A stretch of DNA of 6,513 nt from Crocinitomicaceae bacterium (GTDB taxonomy: Bacteria; Bacteroidota; Bacteroidia; Flavobacteriales_D; Crocinitomicaceae): positions 1 through 6,513 of the forward strand of contig DQTF01000072.1 in assembly GCA_015662935.1 (NCBI GenBank). The letters are read 5' to 3'. The position numbers and the translations under genes were made by a program. Of this stretch, positions 5,857 to 6,513 are shown piece after piece (within the stretch, counting starts at the first letter, position 1; each line of letters begins with the position of its first letter). The notes beneath the pieces are model-generated. The model was given only the letters and a program-made list of their open reading frames with translations, made no database searches and had not been told where the DNA came from.

Positions 5857-6513
5857 ATGATTCATAAAATTTTATTATTTGCTGTTTCTTTAATTATAAC
5901 AACGACTTCATTTGGACAAGAAATCACCGTAGAGAAAATTTGGAAAAACTATGAATTTTTCGGCGCTTCTATAAACGGTTTCCGATCAATGGAAGATGGG
6001 AATTACTTCTCCAAAATAACTCAAACAGAGAATGGACCTAGTGTGACCAAACATAAATTCTCATCCTATGAAGGAAAAGGAGAGGTTCTTATTGCTTCAT
6101 CTGCGATTAAAGATGTAAAAATGCAAGATTATTCATTTAATCTTGATGAATCAAAAGCTTTAATTGAAACAGAAACGAAAAGTATTTACAGAAGAAGCTA
6201 TACCGCCGTTTATTATTTGCTTGATTTAGCAACCAATAAATTACAGGAATTGGATGCAGAAAGAAAACCTCAAACATTGGCTCAATATTCTCCTGATGGA
6301 AAAATGGTCTCTTACATCTACCAAAACAACCTATATATTAAGGACATTCGTTCTGGAGAAGTAACTGAAGTAACTACAGATGGTAAAACCAATGAAATCA
6401 TTAACGGAACAACGGACTGGGTTTACGAAGAAGAGTTTGCTCTGACCAAAGCTTACGGTTGGTCTCCTGATAGTAAAAACATCGCTTATCTAAAATTCAA
6501 TGAAAAAGAAGTA
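5857..6513 (+). CDS. Dipeptidyl peptidase IV-like S9 family peptidase, N-terminal part, cut by window edge
   Basis: The plus-strand frame is open from ATG at 5857 to the right edge, 219 codons with no stop, so only the N-terminal third is present. The protein should remove X-Pro or X-Ala dipeptides from peptide N-termini in the periplasm or outside the cell. Residues 1-21 (MIHKILLF through TSFGQ) are a signal peptide. The rest matches the DPP IV N-terminal beta-propeller: ITVEKIW near the start, repeated propeller strands such as LAQYSPDGKMVSYIYQNNLY and YGWSPDSKNIAYLKF, and the diagnostic D187-WVYEEEF segment. Its second and third glutamates (E192, E193) correspond to the double-Glu motif that holds the substrate amino terminus in DPP IV. 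The alpha/beta-hydrolase domain with the Ser-Asp-His triad would lie beyond the window. The ATG is preceded by a run of nine A and no Shine-Dalgarno sequence, as is common in Bacteroidota. It is divergent from the nuclease-receptor set, with no evident functional tie. Confidence 0.93.
   Translation, partial: MIHKILLFAVSLIITTTSFGQEITVEKIWKNYEFFGASINGFRSMEDGNYFSKITQTENGPSVTKHKFSSYEGKGEVLIASSAIKDVKMQDYSFNLDESKALIETETKSIYRRSYTAVYYLLDLATNKLQELDAERKPQTLAQYSPDGKMVSYIYQNNLYIKDIRSGEVTEVTTDGKTNEIINGTTDWVYEEEFALTKAYGWSPDSKNIAYLKFNEKEV

Overview
The window comes from an AT-rich genome of the phylum Bacteroidota, most likely a flavobacterium-like member (order Flavobacteriales; no finer placement is possible from sequence alone). 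The pointers are a type IX secretion (T9SS) C-terminal sorting domain, a TonB-dependent receptor with an N-terminal carboxypeptidase-regulatory-like domain, a lamin-tail-domain exported protein, a DPP IV-type peptidase, a promoter box of the Bacteroidota TAnnTTTG type, and start codons without clear Shine-Dalgarno sequences.

Layout. Three genes run leftwards (minus strand) as a probable operon. In order of transcription they are: (1) 5535-4579, a 318-residue exported lamin-tail-domain protein with a T9SS type A sorting tail; (2) 4514-1785, a 909-residue TonB-dependent outer-membrane receptor; (3) 1759-1, the first 586 residues of a mosaic extracellular endonuclease I family nuclease, which runs off the left edge after two OB-like repeats, a choice-of-anchor-D-like domain, a fibronectin-III-like segment and most of the catalytic core. 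Gaps are 64 bp (holding a rho-independent terminator-like hairpin) and 25 bp. To the right, a 321-bp intergenic region separates this set from a divergent plus-strand gene (5857-6513, cut by the right edge) that encodes the N-terminal third of a dipeptidyl peptidase IV-like S9 peptidase.

How it may work together (inference). An extracellular nuclease, a TonB-dependent transporter and a secreted lamin-tail protein in one transcription unit suggest scavenging of extracellular nucleic acid: cut outside, take up fragments, nucleotides or an associated nutrient (phosphate or metal) through the receptor. Lamin-tail domains and OB-like domains often occur on the same polypeptide as endonuclease I domains in Bacteroidota, so finding them as neighbours here supports a functional link. 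The receptor's ligand cannot be read from the sequence, and no SusD-like partner is visible in the window.

Regulation. The intergenic region holds a candidate minus-strand -7 box (TATATTTG, 5748-5741) with a 19-bp palindrome at about the -33 position. This would give a leader of about 200 nt with inverted and direct repeats before the lamin-tail gene. The terminator-like hairpin between genes 1 and 2 ends only 12 nt before the receptor start codon, so receptor and nuclease expression may depend on partial readthrough.
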